Part shown: piece by piece, positions 28,614 through 38,369 of the stretch | Position numbering within the stretch: the first letter of the stretch is position 1 | Layout of the letters: each line of letters opens with the position of its first letter | NCBI GenBank assembly: GCA_947497755.1 | Contig: CANMHT010000002.1 | Coordinates: 248,001 to 312,000, forward strand | Source of the DNA: an uncultured Polaribacter sp. | Lineage (GTDB): Bacteria > Bacteroidota > Bacteroidia > Flavobacteriales > Flavobacteriaceae | Direction of reading: 5' to 3' | DNA: 64,000 nt | Position numbers and translations under genes: made by a program | The notes under the pieces: generated by a model | What the model was told of the DNA's origin: nothing | The model's input: the letters and a program-made list of their open reading frames with translations, nothing else | Database searches by the model: none

Positions 28614-30383
28614 ATGTCAGATCATCATCATAAAGAAACATTTGTAACTAAATATATTTTTAGCCACGATCACAAAATGATTTCTAAGCAGTTCTTAGTA
28701 ACTGGTATTTTTATGGGAATTATTGGAGTATTCATGTCAATATTATTTCGTTTACAAATTGCATGGCCAGAAAAATCATTCACTATTATTGAAGCGTTCT
28801 TAGGAACTCATCAAACAGATGGTGTTATGGATCCCGATATGTATTTAGCATTGGTAACAATTCACGGTACTATCATGGTATTCTTTGTATTAACTGCTGG
28901 ATTAAGTGGTACTTTTTCTAACTTATTAATTCCTTTACAAATTGGAGCTAGAGATATGGCGTCAGGTTTCTTAAACATGGTGTCTTATTGGTTATTCTTT
29001 ATTTCTAGTGTTGTAATGGTAATTTCTTTATTTGTTGAAGCAGGTCCTGCTTCTGCTGGATGGACTATCTATCCTCCATTAAGTGCATTACCAAAAGCAA
29101 TTCCAGGTTCTGGATTAGGAATGACATTATGGTTAGTTTCTATGGCTATATTCATTGCTTCTTCTTTAATTGGATCATTAAACTATATTGTTACGATCTT
29201 AAACTTAAGAACAAAAGGAATGAAAATGACAAGAATGCCATTAACTATGTGGGCATTCTTTATTACAGCAATTATCGGTGTAGTTTCTTTCCCAGTATTA
29301 TTATCTGCAGCATTATTATTAATTTTTGATAGAAGTTTTGGAACATCGTTCTACTTATCAGATATTTTTATTAGTGGAGAAGTATTACATTACCAAGGAG
29401 GATCGCCAGTATTATTTGAACATTTATTCTGGTTCTTAGGTCACCCAGAGGTATATATTGTATTATTACCTGCATTAGGAATTACTTCTGAAATTATTGC
29501 AACCAATTCTCGTAAACCAATTTTTGGTTATAGAGCAATGATTGGTTCTATCATGGCAATTGCATTTTTATCAACAATTGTTTGGGGTCACCACATGTTT
29601 ATCTCTGGAATGAATCCATTCTTAGGATCTGTATTTACATTTACTACGTTATTAATTGCAATTCCATCTGCAGTAAAAGCATTTAACTATATTACTACTT
29701 TATGGAAAGGAAATCTTCAAATGAATCCTGCCATGTTATTCTCTATCGGATTAGTTTCTACATTCGTTACTGGAGGTTTAACAGGATTAGTTTTAGGAGA
29801 TTCTGCTTTAGATATTAACGTACACGATACGTACTTTGTGGTAGCACACTTCCACTTAGTAATGGGTGTATCTGCAATTTTAGGTATGTTTGCTGGTATT
29901 TACCACTGGTTCCCTAAAATGTATGGTAAAATGATGAACAAAACATTAGGTTACTGGCACTTCTGGATTACGATGATCTCTGCTTATGGAGTATTCTTCC
30001 CAATGCACTTTATCGGATTAGCTGGATTACCAAGAAGATATTATACAAATACGAATTTCCCAATGTTTGATGATGTTGCTGATGTAAACGTTGTAATGAC
30101 ATTGTTTGCAATCTTAGGAGGTACTGCTCAGTTAATTTTCTTAGCAAACTTCTTTATCTCAATCTATAGAGGTAAAAAAGCAACACAAAACCCTTGGAAA
30201 TCGAATACATTAGAATGGACTACTCCAGTAGAGCATATTCATGGAAACTGGCCAGGTAAAATTCCTGAAGTTCACCGTTGGGCTTACGACTATAGTAAAG
30301 TTGATGAAAACGGAGAATACATCCACGGAGAAGATTTCGTTTTACAAACGGTACCATTAAAAGATGGAGAAGATCCTTCTTAA
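28614..30383 (+). CDS. coxA: Cytochrome c oxidase subunit I
   Basis: A 589-residue haem-copper oxidase subunit with 12 or more membrane helices. The catalytic residues are present: the haem a ligand region VTIHGTIMVFF, the CuB block WFLGHPEVYI with the cross-linked Tyr, VWGHHMFISG, and HDTYFVVAHFHLVMG with the haem a3/a ligands. It reduces oxygen to water and pumps protons. Subunit III is not in this window; a strong terminator follows coxA. Confidence 0.96.
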   Translation: MSDHHHKETFVTKYIFSHDHKMISKQFLVTGIFMGIIGVFMSILFRLQIAWPEKSFTIIEAFLGTHQTDGVMDPDMYLALVTIHGTIMVFFVLTAGLSGTFSNLLIPLQIGARDMASGFLNMVSYWLFFISSVVMVISLFVEAGPASAGWTIYPPLSALPKAIPGSGLGMTLWLVSMAIFIASSLIGSLNYIVTILNLRTKGMKMTRMPLTMWAFFITAIIGVVSFPVLLSAALLLIFDRSFGTSFYLSDIFISGEVLHYQGGSPVLFEHLFWFLGHPEVYIVLLPALGITSEIIATNSRKPIFGYRAMIGSIMAIAFLSTIVWGHHMFISGMNPFLGSVFTFTTLLIAIPSAVKAFNYITTLWKGNLQMNPAMLFSIGLVSTFVTGGLTGLVLGDSALDINVHDTYFVVAHFHLVMGVSAILGMFAGIYHWFPKMYGKMMNKTLGYWHFWITMISAYGVFFPMHFIGLAGLPRRYYTNTNFPMFDDVADVNVVMTLFAILGGTAQLIFLANFFISIYRGKKATQNPWKSNTLEWTTPVEHIHGNWPGKIPEVHRWAYDYSKVDENGEYIHGEDFVLQTVPLKDGEDPS

Positions 30384-30402
30384 AAAGAAAAAACTAAAAA
30401 AA

Positions 30403-30428
30403 GCCTTTCCAATTTGGAAAGGCTTTTT
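30403..30428 (+). terminator. Intrinsic terminator of the act-cox operon
   Basis: GCCTTTCC and GGAAAGGC form a perfect 8-bp stem with loop AATTT, followed by five T. Confidence 0.92.
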
Positions 30429-30500
30429 GTTTTTTATTCGTATCTTTTCATTAGTTATAGCTATGTAACAAATATCACTTTTTAAGAAGCTAAATTGAAC

Positions 30501-30508
30501 TATATTTG
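30501..30508 (+). promoter_or_regulatory. -7 box of ruvB
   Basis: TATATTTG lies only 5 nt before the ruvB ATG at 30514. With initiation normally 6-8 nt downstream of the box, the ruvB mRNA would be nearly leaderless. A TTG at 30495-30497 is too close to serve as -33. Confidence 0.6.
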
Positions 30509-30513
30509 CATTT

Positions 30514-31536
30514 ATGAATGAACACCTAAATCCTGAAAATACCAATTATTCTCATGAAGAGATGGATGTAGAAAAAAGACTACGTCCATTAGCATTTGAT
30601 GATTTTACAGGTCAAGATCAAGCCATAGAAAATCTTAAAATATTTGTAGAAGCTGCGAATATGAGAGGTGAAGCTTTAGATCATACACTTTTTCATGGCC
30701 CTCCAGGATTGGGTAAAACAACCTTAGCTCATATTTTAGCTAACGAATTAAATGTAGGAATTAAAGTAACTTCAGGACCTGTTTTAGACAAGCCAGGAGA
30801 TTTAGCAGGTTTATTGACAAACTTAGACGAAAGAGATGTTCTTTTTATTGATGAAATTCATCGTTTAAGCCCAATTGTAGAAGAATACTTATATTCTGCA
30901 ATGGAAGATTATAAAATTGATATTATGATTGAGTCTGGTCCAAATGCTAGAACAGTTCAGATCAATTTAGAACCATTTACTTTAATCGGAGCTACGACAA
31001 GATCAGGATTACTTACCTCTCCAATGCGAGCTCGTTTTGGGATCAGTAGTCGTTTAAATTATTATAAGAAAGAACTATTAACAACGATTATTCAACGTAG
31101 CGCATATATTTTAAAAGTTCCTATTTCTATGGAAGCAGCTATTGAGATCGCAGGAAGAAGTAGAGGAACACCTAGAATAGCCAATGCTTTATTAAGAAGA
31201 GTAAGAGATTTTGCTCAAATAAAAGGTGACGGTAAAATAACCATAGACATTGCTCAATATGCATTACAAGCTTTAAGAGTAGATGCTCATGGTTTGGACG
31301 AAATGGATACTAAAATTCTATCAACCTTAATAGATAAATTTAAAGGAGGTCCTGTAGGTATTTCTACTTTAGCTACTGCCGTTGGAGAAAATGCAGAAAC
31401 CATAGAAGAAGTATATGAGCCTTTTTTAATTCAAGAAGGTTTTATTATTAGAACTCCTAGAGGAAGAGAAGTAACAGAAGCTGCTTATAAGCACTTAGGA
31501 AAACAAAGAGGGTTTAATCAAGGAGAGCTATTTTAA
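30514..31536 (+). CDS. ruvB: Holliday junction branch migration DNA helicase RuvB
   Basis: A 340-residue AAA+ ATPase of normal RuvB length. It has the N-terminal [19 protein letters not shown], Walker [10 protein letters not shown], Walker [10 protein letters not shown], sensor GATTRSGLL, the Arg-finger stretch SPMRARFG, and the winged-helix end with [17 protein letters not shown]. It drives branch migration with RuvA (not in this window) during recombination repair. The start leaves a typical flavobacterial N-terminal extension ([12 protein letters not shown]). Confidence 0.97.
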   Translation: MNEHLNPENTNYSHEEMDVEKRLRPLAFDDFTGQDQAIENLKIFVEAANMRGEALDHTLFHGPPGLGKTTLAHILANELNVGIKVTSGPVLDKPGDLAGLLTNLDERDVLFIDEIHRLSPIVEEYLYSAMEDYKIDIMIESGPNARTVQINLEPFTLIGATTRSGLLTSPMRARFGISSRLNYYKKELLTTIIQRSAYILKVPISMEAAIEIAGRSRGTPRIANALLRRVRDFAQIKGDGKITIDIAQYALQALRVDAHGLDEMDTKILSTLIDKFKGGPVGISTLATAVGENAETIEEVYEPFLIQEGFIIRTPRGREVTEAAYKHLGKQRGFNQGELF

Positions 31537-31539
31537 CAC

Positions 31540-33267
31540 ATGAAAATAAAAAAGATAATACCAATATTAGAATGGCTTCCAAACTATACATCAGCCCGAT
31601 TTAAAGGCGATTTTATAGCTGGGATTACCGTTGGTATTATTCTTATTCCTCAAGGTATTGCTTATGCCTTAATTGCTGGGTTACCTCCAATTTACGGACT
31701 CTATTCTGCTTTAGTACCTCAGATAATGTATGCCATATTTGGTTCATCTAGGCAAGTAGCCATTGGCCCTGTTGCTATGGATTCTTTAATTGTTGCAGCT
31801 GGTGTTTCTACATTGGCATTAACAGGAACCGATAGTTATATAGAAATAGCCATATTATTAGCATTAATTGTTGGAGCAATACAATTGTTAATGGGAATTT
31901 TTAGGCTAGGATTTATTGTTAATTTTTTATCCAAGCCTGTAATATCTGGCTTTACTTCAGCCGCAGCAATCATTATTGGAGTAAATCAATTTAGAAACCT
32001 ACTTGGTGTAGATTTTATTAGAAGTAATCAAATACGAGATGTAGCTATAGACATCTTTTACAATATAAAAGAATTGCATGTGTCAACAACAATTATAGGG
32101 GTTACAGCTGCAATTATAATTATCATTTTACGAAAAGTAAATAAAAAAATTCCGAATGCCTTACTGGTTGTTATTTTAGGAATTGTTGCTATAAAATATT
32201 TCGGAACTTCTTTTGAAGGCGTTGCTATTATCAAAGAAATTCCATCTGGTTTACCATCTTTTGGTGTACCAGAAATTGATATTGATCAGTTAAAAGAATT
32301 GTTACCTATTGCATTAACCTTGGTATTAGTTGGTTTTTTAGAAACGATTTCTATAGGTAAATCTTTAGAAAGTAAACAAGACGAATATAGAATTAGACCG
32401 AATCAAGAATTGGTAGCATTAGGAATAGGAAATATGGTAGGATCTTTATTTAAAGCTTACCCTTCAACTTCTAGTTTTTCTAGATCGGCAATTAACCAAG
32501 AATCTGGAGGAACTACAGGAGTATCTGCATTGGTTTCGGTTGGAATGGTAATTTTTACATTATTATTTCTAACTCCAGTATTTTATTTTTTACCCAAAGC
32601 AGTTTTAGCAGCAATTATTATAGTAGCCGTTTTTGGACTGGTTGATGTAAAAGAAGGTATTCATTTATGGAAAACCAATAATTTAGATTTTTGGTTACTG
32701 TTTAGCACCTTTATTGCTACTTTATTTTTAGGAATAGAATATGGAATTTTTGCAGGAGTTGGCTTATCAATTATCATTTTAATATTTAGAACTTCAAAAC
32801 CATATATAGCCGTTTTAGGTGCAGTACCAGATTCTAACTTTTATAAAAATAGCGAACGTTTTTGTGACGTTATTTTAGAAGACGATATTTTGGTAATACG
32901 ATTTGATGCGCAATTATTTTTTGCCAATGCAAGTTATTTTAGAGACAATTTAGACGAGTTGGCAGATAAAAAAGGAGATGCCTTAAAATTAATTGTTATC
33001 GATGCAGAAAGTATTAATAGAGTAGATAGTACTGGAGCAGATATGCTAATGGATAGAGTAAATTACTATAAAAAGAAAGGAGTGACATTCTATTTTGCAG
33101 GAGTTAAAGGACCTGTTAGGGATTCACTATTTAGAGCAGGAATATTAAATATAGTAGATATCAATCACTTTTTTATGAGCATTTTTACAGCAGTAAAATT
33201 TTATAAAACAGGTGATAGAGAACACCAAAAAAAGTATGCAGAATATATTCATCATACTTACAAATAA
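31540..33267 (+). CDS. SulP family anion transporter with STAS domain
   Basis: A 575-residue inner-membrane transporter. The SulP signature is near the N-terminus (FIAGITVGIILIPQGIAYA, then PPIYGLYSALVPQ). About 14 membrane segments follow, and a cytoplasmic STAS domain sits at about 440-560, with IVIDAESINRVDSTG containing the conserved DST. SulP proteins carry sulfate, bicarbonate or other anions. The neighbouring sulfur genes favour sulfate or sulfite/thiosulfate, which is inference. It starts 3 nt after ruvB, possibly by readthrough, and lies 16 nt before the persulfide dioxygenase gene. Confidence 0.9.
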   Translation: MKIKKIIPILEWLPNYTSARFKGDFIAGITVGIILIPQGIAYALIAGLPPIYGLYSALVPQIMYAIFGSSRQVAIGPVAMDSLIVAAGVSTLALTGTDSYIEIAILLALIVGAIQLLMGIFRLGFIVNFLSKPVISGFTSAAAIIIGVNQFRNLLGVDFIRSNQIRDVAIDIFYNIKELHVSTTIIGVTAAIIIIILRKVNKKIPNALLVVILGIVAIKYFGTSFEGVAIIKEIPSGLPSFGVPEIDIDQLKELLPIALTLVLVGFLETISIGKSLESKQDEYRIRPNQELVALGIGNMVGSLFKAYPSTSSFSRSAINQESGGTTGVSALVSVGMVIFTLLFLTPVFYFLPKAVLAAIIIVAVFGLVDVKEGIHLWKTNNLDFWLLFSTFIATLFLGIEYGIFAGVGLSIIILIFRTSKPYIAVLGAVPDSNFYKNSERFCDVILEDDILVIRFDAQLFFANASYFRDNLDELADKKGDALKLIVIDAESINRVDSTGADMLMDRVNYYKKKGVTFYFAGVKGPVRDSLFRAGILNIVDINHFFMSIFTAVKFYKTGDREHQKKYAEYIHHTYK

Positions 33268-33283
33268 AATAGATTAGAAGAAT

Positions 33284-34696
33284 ATGAGAGTTGAACAAAT
33301 TTACACAGGATGTTTAGCACAAGGCGCTTACTACATTGAAAGTAATGGAGAGGTAGCAATTATTGACCCGTTAAGAGAGGTAGCACCTTACATAGAAAGA
33401 GCTGAAAAAGACAATGCGAAAATTAAATATATTTTTGAAACACACTTCCACGCAGATTTTGTTAGTGGTCATGTAACTTTGGCTGAGAAATCTGGTGCTC
33501 AAATTGTGTTTGGACCTAATGCAGAAATGTCTTATGATGCTTATGTAGCAAAAGATAATGAGGTATTTACTTTAGGTGATGTTACTATTGTAGCTTTACA
33601 TACTCCTGGACATACCATGGAGAGTACTTCTTTTTTATTAAGAGATAAAGATGGGAAAGACTATGCTATTTTTAGTGGTGATACCTTGTTTTTAGGAGAT
33701 GTTGGAAGACCAGATTTAGCCCAAAAAGCAGGAGTTCTAACTGAAGCTGATTTAGCAGGATATTTATACGATAGTTTACGAACTAAAGTAATGACCTTAG
33801 CAGATGATGTAATTGTGTATCCAGGGCATGGAGCAGGATCGGCTTGTGGTAAAAACTTAAGTAAAGAAACAGTTGGAACTATTGGTGAGCAAAAGAAAAT
33901 AAATTATGCTCTAAGAGAAGATATGACCAAAGAAGAGTTTATTGAAGAAGTTACAGATGGATTATTACCACCACCAGCATATTTTCCATTAAACGTTAAG
34001 TTAAACAAAGAAGGATATAAGCCAATTGATGATGTAATAAAAACTGGTGCTGTAGCTTTATCAGTAGAAGATTTTGAAAAGGTAGCAAATGAAACTGATG
34101 CGTTAATTTTAGACGTACGTCATCAATCAGAATTTATAAAAGGATTTATTCCAAGATCTATTTTTATCGGAGTAGATGGTGGATTTGCTCCTTGGGTTGG
34201 TGCTTTAATTAAAGATATAGAACAACCTATTTTATTAGTAGCTCCAGAAGGAAGAGAAGAAGAAGTTATTATAAGACTTTCTCGTGTTGGTTTTGACAAT
34301 ACTTTAGGGTATTTAAAAGGAAGTTTCAATACATGGAAAGCTTCAGGTAAAGAGATAGATACTTTAAGGTCTGTATCGGCAGAAGTTTTAGAAGAAGAAA
34401 TGAACTTAAATAATGTTCCTGTATTCGATTTAAGAAAACCAGGAGAATATGATAATGAACATATTGTTGATGTACCAAGTACACCATTAGATTATTTAAA
34501 TAATCATATTAATGAGTTTCCTTCTGACAAAGATTTTTATGTGCATTGTGCAGGGGGATATCGTTCTGTAATTGCTTCATCAATATTAAAAGGAAGAGGA
34601 ATTCACAATGTAATAGATGTTGCTGGAGGTTATGGAGCAATTAAAAAAACAGGCATTGTAAGAACAGAAACGGTTTGTCCTTCTAAATTGAAATAA
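33284..34696 (+). CDS. Persulfide dioxygenase-rhodanese fusion (MBL fold)
   Basis: A 470-residue protein. Residues 1-240 form a metallo-beta-lactamase fold of the ETHE1 persulfide dioxygenase type, with THFHADFVSGH (His54, His56, Asp58), HTPGHTMES and SGDTLFLGDVGRPDLA. Two rhodanese domains follow. The first (about 255-355) has APEGRE where the active loop should be and lacks the catalytic Cys. The second (about 370-465) has an intact HCAGGYRS loop. The enzyme probably oxidises glutathione or low-molecular-weight persulfide to sulfite, with the rhodanese domain moving sulfane sulfur. The next gene starts directly after its stop codon. Confidence 0.9.
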   Translation: MRVEQIYTGCLAQGAYYIESNGEVAIIDPLREVAPYIERAEKDNAKIKYIFETHFHADFVSGHVTLAEKSGAQIVFGPNAEMSYDAYVAKDNEVFTLGDVTIVALHTPGHTMESTSFLLRDKDGKDYAIFSGDTLFLGDVGRPDLAQKAGVLTEADLAGYLYDSLRTKVMTLADDVIVYPGHGAGSACGKNLSKETVGTIGEQKKINYALREDMTKEEFIEEVTDGLLPPPAYFPLNVKLNKEGYKPIDDVIKTGAVALSVEDFEKVANETDALILDVRHQSEFIKGFIPRSIFIGVDGGFAPWVGALIKDIEQPILLVAPEGREEEVIIRLSRVGFDNTLGYLKGSFNTWKASGKEIDTLRSVSAEVLEEEMNLNNVPVFDLRKPGEYDNEHIVDVPSTPLDYLNNHINEFPSDKDFYVHCAGGYRSVIASSILKGRGIHNVIDVAGGYGAIKKTGIVRTETVCPSKLK

Positions 34697-35092
34697 ATGT
34701 TTAAAAGGGTTGTATTAATATGTGTGTTTTTAGGAACAATAATATCATGTACTAGTCAGCAAAAAGACAGTAGTATTGTGAATATATCTGTGACAGAACT
34801 ACAGCAGATACTTGCCACAAAAAAAGTACAATTGATCGATGTTAGAACTTCGTTTGAGTTTACACAAGGACATATTAAAAATGCAATGTTTATTAATTTT
34901 TTAGAGGAAGGTTTTATACAACAGGTTGAAGAAAAATTAAATAAAAAAGAACCTGTTTATATTTACTGTAGAACAGGAAATAGAAGTGCTTATGCTGCAA
35001 AAGACCTTTATAAAAAAGGGTTTAACAAAGTATATAATGTTTTGGGCGGCATTACTAGTTGGAAAAATAAAAATTTTGAAATAGTAAAGTAA
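34697..35092 (+). CDS. Rhodanese-like lipoprotein
   Basis: A 131-residue protein with a lipoprotein signal (CVFLGTIISC, lipid Cys18) and one rhodanese domain. The domain has QLIDVRTSFEFTQGHIKNA and the active loop YCRTGNRSAYA with a catalytic cysteine. It would handle sulfane sulfur on the periplasmic side. It starts immediately after the stop of the persulfide dioxygenase gene and overlaps the next gene by 1 nt (TAATG), so it is part of a tight operon. Confidence 0.9.
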   Translation: MFKRVVLICVFLGTIISCTSQQKDSSIVNISVTELQQILATKKVQLIDVRTSFEFTQGHIKNAMFINFLEEGFIQQVEEKLNKKEPVYIYCRTGNRSAYAAKDLYKKGFNKVYNVLGGITSWKNKNFEIVK

Positions 35093-35358
35093 TGAAAACA
35101 ACAATACAAATAGAAAATTTAAAATGTGGAGGCTGTGCTTCTACCATAAAAAAAGGAGTTTTAGCTGTTGATGAAGTCACAGTTGTAGATGTTAATGTAG
35201 AGGATGATACTGTAATATTTGAAGCAACTGCAGATGTAACTGATAAGGTAAAAGTAGCTTTATCTAAAATGGGATACCCAGAAGTTGGGAACCCTAATAC
35301 ATTATTACATAAAGCAAAATCTTATGTGAGTTGTGCTACTGGGAAAATGAATTCTTAG
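35092..35358 (+). CDS. Heavy-metal-associated (HMA) domain protein
   Basis: An 88-residue cytoplasmic protein with a ferredoxin-like HMA fold: the motif NLKCGGCAST places the metal-binding Cys12 and Cys15, followed by VDVNVEDDTVIFEA and a C-terminal tail with another Cys (SYVSCATGK). Such proteins bind Cu(I) or similar soft metals, or thiol-reactive species. In this sulfur operon a role in handling thiophilic metal or persulfide is plausible, but is inference. Confidence 0.88.
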   Translation: MKTTIQIENLKCGGCASTIKKGVLAVDEVTVVDVNVEDDTVIFEATADVTDKVKVALSKMGYPEVGNPNTLLHKAKSYVSCATGKMNS

Positions 35359-35368
35359 AGAGTAAATA

Positions 35369-35827
35369 ATGAAAAAGAAACTTGTCCTTTTTTTAAGTCT
35401 TTCTCTATTATTAAACATAGCATTGATTTATTTTTTTGTTTTTAGAGGAGATGTAATTGTATTAGAAGATCATAGACAAGCCATTGTTATTTCTAAAGAA
35501 AATAAAGAAGTTGTACTTACAGAAATGCGTAGCTTTTTAGAAAGTATTCAAGAAATAAATCAGGGTTTAATTGATAATAATGTACAAATGATTATTGATG
35601 CAGGAACAAAAGCAGGTAATGGTGTAGTAGAAAAGGTGCCGAAAGGTTTGATGAGAAAATTACCAATTGCATTTAAAAGAATGGGGTTTGCTACTCACGA
35701 TTTGTTTGATGAAATTTCACAAGATGCTAAAGATCATTTTAATGCTAAAAAGACGCAAGAAAAATTAGCAGAACTTCTTAATAATTGTGTTGCTTGTCAT
35801 AAAACATATAAGTTTACAACAGAATAG
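35369..35827 (+). CDS. Cytochrome c'-like exported protein
   Basis: A 152-residue protein with an N-terminal membrane or signal segment (about 5-25), a helical body, and a single haem-binding motif CVACH (Cys140, Cys143, His144) very near the C-terminus, as in cytochrome c' and related four-helix cytochromes. It is periplasmic and could accept electrons from, or protect against, reactive sulfur or nitrogen species. It is the last gene of the SulP/persulfide operon; a strong terminator follows. Confidence 0.85.
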   Translation: MKKKLVLFLSLSLLLNIALIYFFVFRGDVIVLEDHRQAIVISKENKEVVLTEMRSFLESIQEINQGLIDNNVQMIIDAGTKAGNGVVEKVPKGLMRKLPIAFKRMGFATHDLFDEISQDAKDHFNAKKTQEKLAELLNNCVACHKTYKFTTE

Positions 35828-35839
35828 AAATAAAAAAAA

Positions 35840-35864
35840 GCCGATACTTTAGTATCGGCTTTTT
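35840..35864 (+). terminator. Bidirectional intrinsic terminator
   Basis: GCCGATAC and GTATCGGC form a perfect 8-bp stem with loop TTTA, flanked by A and T runs. It ends the sulfur operon and, from the other strand, the TonB receptor gene. Confidence 0.93.
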
Positions 35865-35879
35865 ACTTAATAAACTTTT

Positions 35880-38225
35880 TTAAAACTTTAAAGTTACACC
35901 CACTAAGAAGTTTCTTGTGGCTTGTGGATAATATCCAGAACCATCTTTGGTTGTAGTAGTTCCTGGATTAGGTTTTGTATCATAAGTATAATAGAACCCT
36001 CTGTCTACATATTCTTTGTTAAAAATGTTATTTACCAATCCAGTAAATACAATAGAGCTAAAAAGACTCTCTGTCTCTAGTTCATAAACAAAATTTAAAT
36101 CACTTGTAAAGAATCCTTTTAAAACATCTAAATTAGAAACTTTACTATCTAAATTACTCATTAATTGTTTGTCAACATATTTTGATAAGAAAGCAATTTG
36201 CATATTTTCTGTTGGTTGGTATACAAAAGCATTACCAAAAACAATATTAGGAGAAAACGTAATTGGAGTATCTCCAAGATTAACTAACTTTCCATCAATT
36301 TTAGCATGAAAATCTCTATTAATGTTTTTACTTAAAGCAATGTTTGGTTTGATAGAGAACGCATCTGATAAGGTAATGTCTGCATCAACTTCTAAACCTA
36401 AACGATAGCTACTACCACTAGAAGCTCTTAATGGTTCACCAGAACCAGGATCAATAGCTCCTGTAAGTACTAATTGGTTTTGGTAGTTCATATAATAAAG
36501 ATTGGTATTTAACTTAACACGGTTATTTGCCAAACGCCAACCTAATTCAAAGTCATCTAAACTTTCATGTTGAGAGTTTCCTCCTTCAAAATCTTTTCTA
36601 TTTGGTTCTCTATTTGCTCTAGCATAAGAAACATAAAGACTATTTTCTGTATTTAAAGTATAAGTTAATCCTAATTTAGGATTGAAAAAACTAAAGTCTT
36701 TATTTACATTAATTGGATCTCTATCAGAAGTTAATCCATTAGTTTTATAATTTACAAAACGCCCTTGAATGTCTACAAAAGCAGTTAAATCTTCTGCTAC
36801 ATTAAATGTTGCTTTAGAAAAAATACTCCAGTCGTTCTTTTTAGAATTACTTTCGTAGTAACGATCTCTAATTTTAGTATTTGGAGCTAAATCACTTCCC
36901 CAAATAATTTGTCCGTAGTGATCATTTTTATAATTGCTATATGAAAAACCAGAAATGATTTCAAATCCTTCTTTTTTATAAGTCGTGTTTCCGTTTACAA
37001 CATATAAATGATTGTCTAACCAACGTCTAACAATAACATCACTGCCGTCTACAATTAAATTGTTATAATCTGGAGCATCTCTATTTTCTTTAAGTTGCTC
37101 AAAATATCCTTTTCCTCTGGTATAATTTAAACCAAGATTTGTAGACCAGTTAGCGTCTAACTTCTCATTCCAGTGAAACTGATAATGATCTTGTTGGTAG
37201 TTATCAACTTCATTTTCGTAAGTATAAGGGTTGTGTCTTCTATCAGCACCTAATTGAGTTGCGTCAATTCCAGCCCAAGCTTGATAAGTTCTTTCTTTAC
37301 CACCAAATGTTAAGGCTTTAATCAAAGTATTATCATCTACATAAGATGCTTGTAAGAAGTATGATTTTAAATCTGTTGAAGCTCTATCAATATATCCATC
37401 AGAATAGATTTTAGACAATCTACCTGCAATTTCTACATGATCATTAATCTTACCAGTACTAAACTTTACCGTATGTTTTTTGGTATTATAAGAACCAAAA
37501 GAATTAGAAATTTCTGCAAAAGATTTTTCAGAAACAGCATCAGTTAAAATATTTAAACTCGCACCAAAGGCAGCAGAACCGTTGGTAGATGTTCCTACAC
37601 CACGCTGTAATTGTAAACTTTGAGTAGAAGAAGCAAAGTCTCCCATATTTACCCAAAATGTTCCTTGACTTTCAGAATCGTTATACGGAATTCCGTTTAC
37701 AGTAACGTTAACACGAGAAGCATCAGAACCACGAACTCTAATATAAGTATAACCAATTCCTGCACCAGCATCAGAAGAACTTACAACTGAAGGTAAATAG
37801 TTTAATAAAATAGGAATGTCTTGTCCTAAATTACGTTTTTCTATTTCCTTTTTAGTAAGGTTAGAGTGCGTTACTGGCGAGGTTGCTTTTACACGAACTG
37901 CAGAAACCAAAACTTCATCTAATACATTGCTTTCTGGTTGCAAGCGAAAGTTGATAACGATGTTTTTGTTGCTTACTGTTACAGCTTTAGTAACTGTAGC
38001 ATAACCAATAAATCGAGCTTCAATATTGTAACTACCTTTTGTTACATTTAATTGATAAGCACCATCCACATCTGTAGAAGTTCCTCGATTAGATTTTTTA
38101 ATCAAAACAGAAGCTCCAGCTAATGCCTGATTATTTTGATCTGAAACTTTACCTGAAATAGTAAAAGTTTGGGAGTTTGCATGCATGCACGCAAACAAGA
38201 ATAAGAAAAAAGTGATTTTTTTCAT
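35880..38225 (-). CDS. TonB-dependent receptor, probably a thiamine importer
   Basis: A 781-residue outer-membrane protein. A signal peptide (1-19) is followed by a carboxypeptidase-like regulatory domain (about 20-105; ISGKVSDQNNQALAGASVLI), a plug domain (about 115-230; KKEIEKRNLGQDIPILL, YIRVRGSDASRVNVTVNG) and a 22-strand-type barrel ending in an aromatic residue (VGVTLKF). A TPP riboswitch lies upstream on the same strand, so expression should fall when thiamine pyrophosphate is abundant. Uptake of thiamine or a precursor follows from that control, as described for riboswitch-linked receptors in Bacteroidota; the substrate is not visible in the protein itself. Confidence 0.9.
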   Translation of the reverse strand: MKKITFFLFLFACMHANSQTFTISGKVSDQNNQALAGASVLIKKSNRGTSTDVDGAYQLNVTKGSYNIEARFIGYATVTKAVTVSNKNIVINFRLQPESNVLDEVLVSAVRVKATSPVTHSNLTKKEIEKRNLGQDIPILLNYLPSVVSSSDAGAGIGYTYIRVRGSDASRVNVTVNGIPYNDSESQGTFWVNMGDFASSTQSLQLQRGVGTSTNGSAAFGASLNILTDAVSEKSFAEISNSFGSYNTKKHTVKFSTGKINDHVEIAGRLSKIYSDGYIDRASTDLKSYFLQASYVDDNTLIKALTFGGKERTYQAWAGIDATQLGADRRHNPYTYENEVDNYQQDHYQFHWNEKLDANWSTNLGLNYTRGKGYFEQLKENRDAPDYNNLIVDGSDVIVRRWLDNHLYVVNGNTTYKKEGFEIISGFSYSNYKNDHYGQIIWGSDLAPNTKIRDRYYESNSKKNDWSIFSKATFNVAEDLTAFVDIQGRFVNYKTNGLTSDRDPINVNKDFSFFNPKLGLTYTLNTENSLYVSYARANREPNRKDFEGGNSQHESLDDFELGWRLANNRVKLNTNLYYMNYQNQLVLTGAIDPGSGEPLRASSGSSYRLGLEVDADITLSDAFSIKPNIALSKNINRDFHAKIDGKLVNLGDTPITFSPNIVFGNAFVYQPTENMQIAFLSKYVDKQLMSNLDSKVSNLDVLKGFFTSDLNFVYELETESLFSSIVFTGLVNNIFNKEYVDRGFYYTYDTKPNPGTTTTKDGSGYYPQATRNFLVGVTLKF

Positions 38226-38303
38226 TTTAAAAAAAATTAAAACGAATAAAAAGAGGTAATTATTCTTGTGTTATTTTATGAATAATTAAAAAATTGAACG
38301 CTT

Positions 38304-38340
38304 ATGAGTAAGGAAAATATTGCTTTTTCCTTGTACTCAT
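38304..38340 (-). promoter_or_regulatory. Hairpin between the TPP riboswitch and the receptor gene (probable expression platform)
   Basis: ATGAGT (38304-38309) can pair with ACTCAT (38335-38340), continued by GGAAAA/TTTTCC inside. On the minus strand it lies just after the aptamer and is followed about 10 nt later by a T run, so it could be the switch's terminator. Confidence 0.6.
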
Positions 38341-38369
38341 TAAAAATATCTATTAAACATTTTTACGTT

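Noticed and set aside
31536..31540. ruvB and the SulP gene as one functional unit
   Set aside because: The 3-nt gap suggests readthrough, but the functions are unrelated, so I treat it as chance adjacency.
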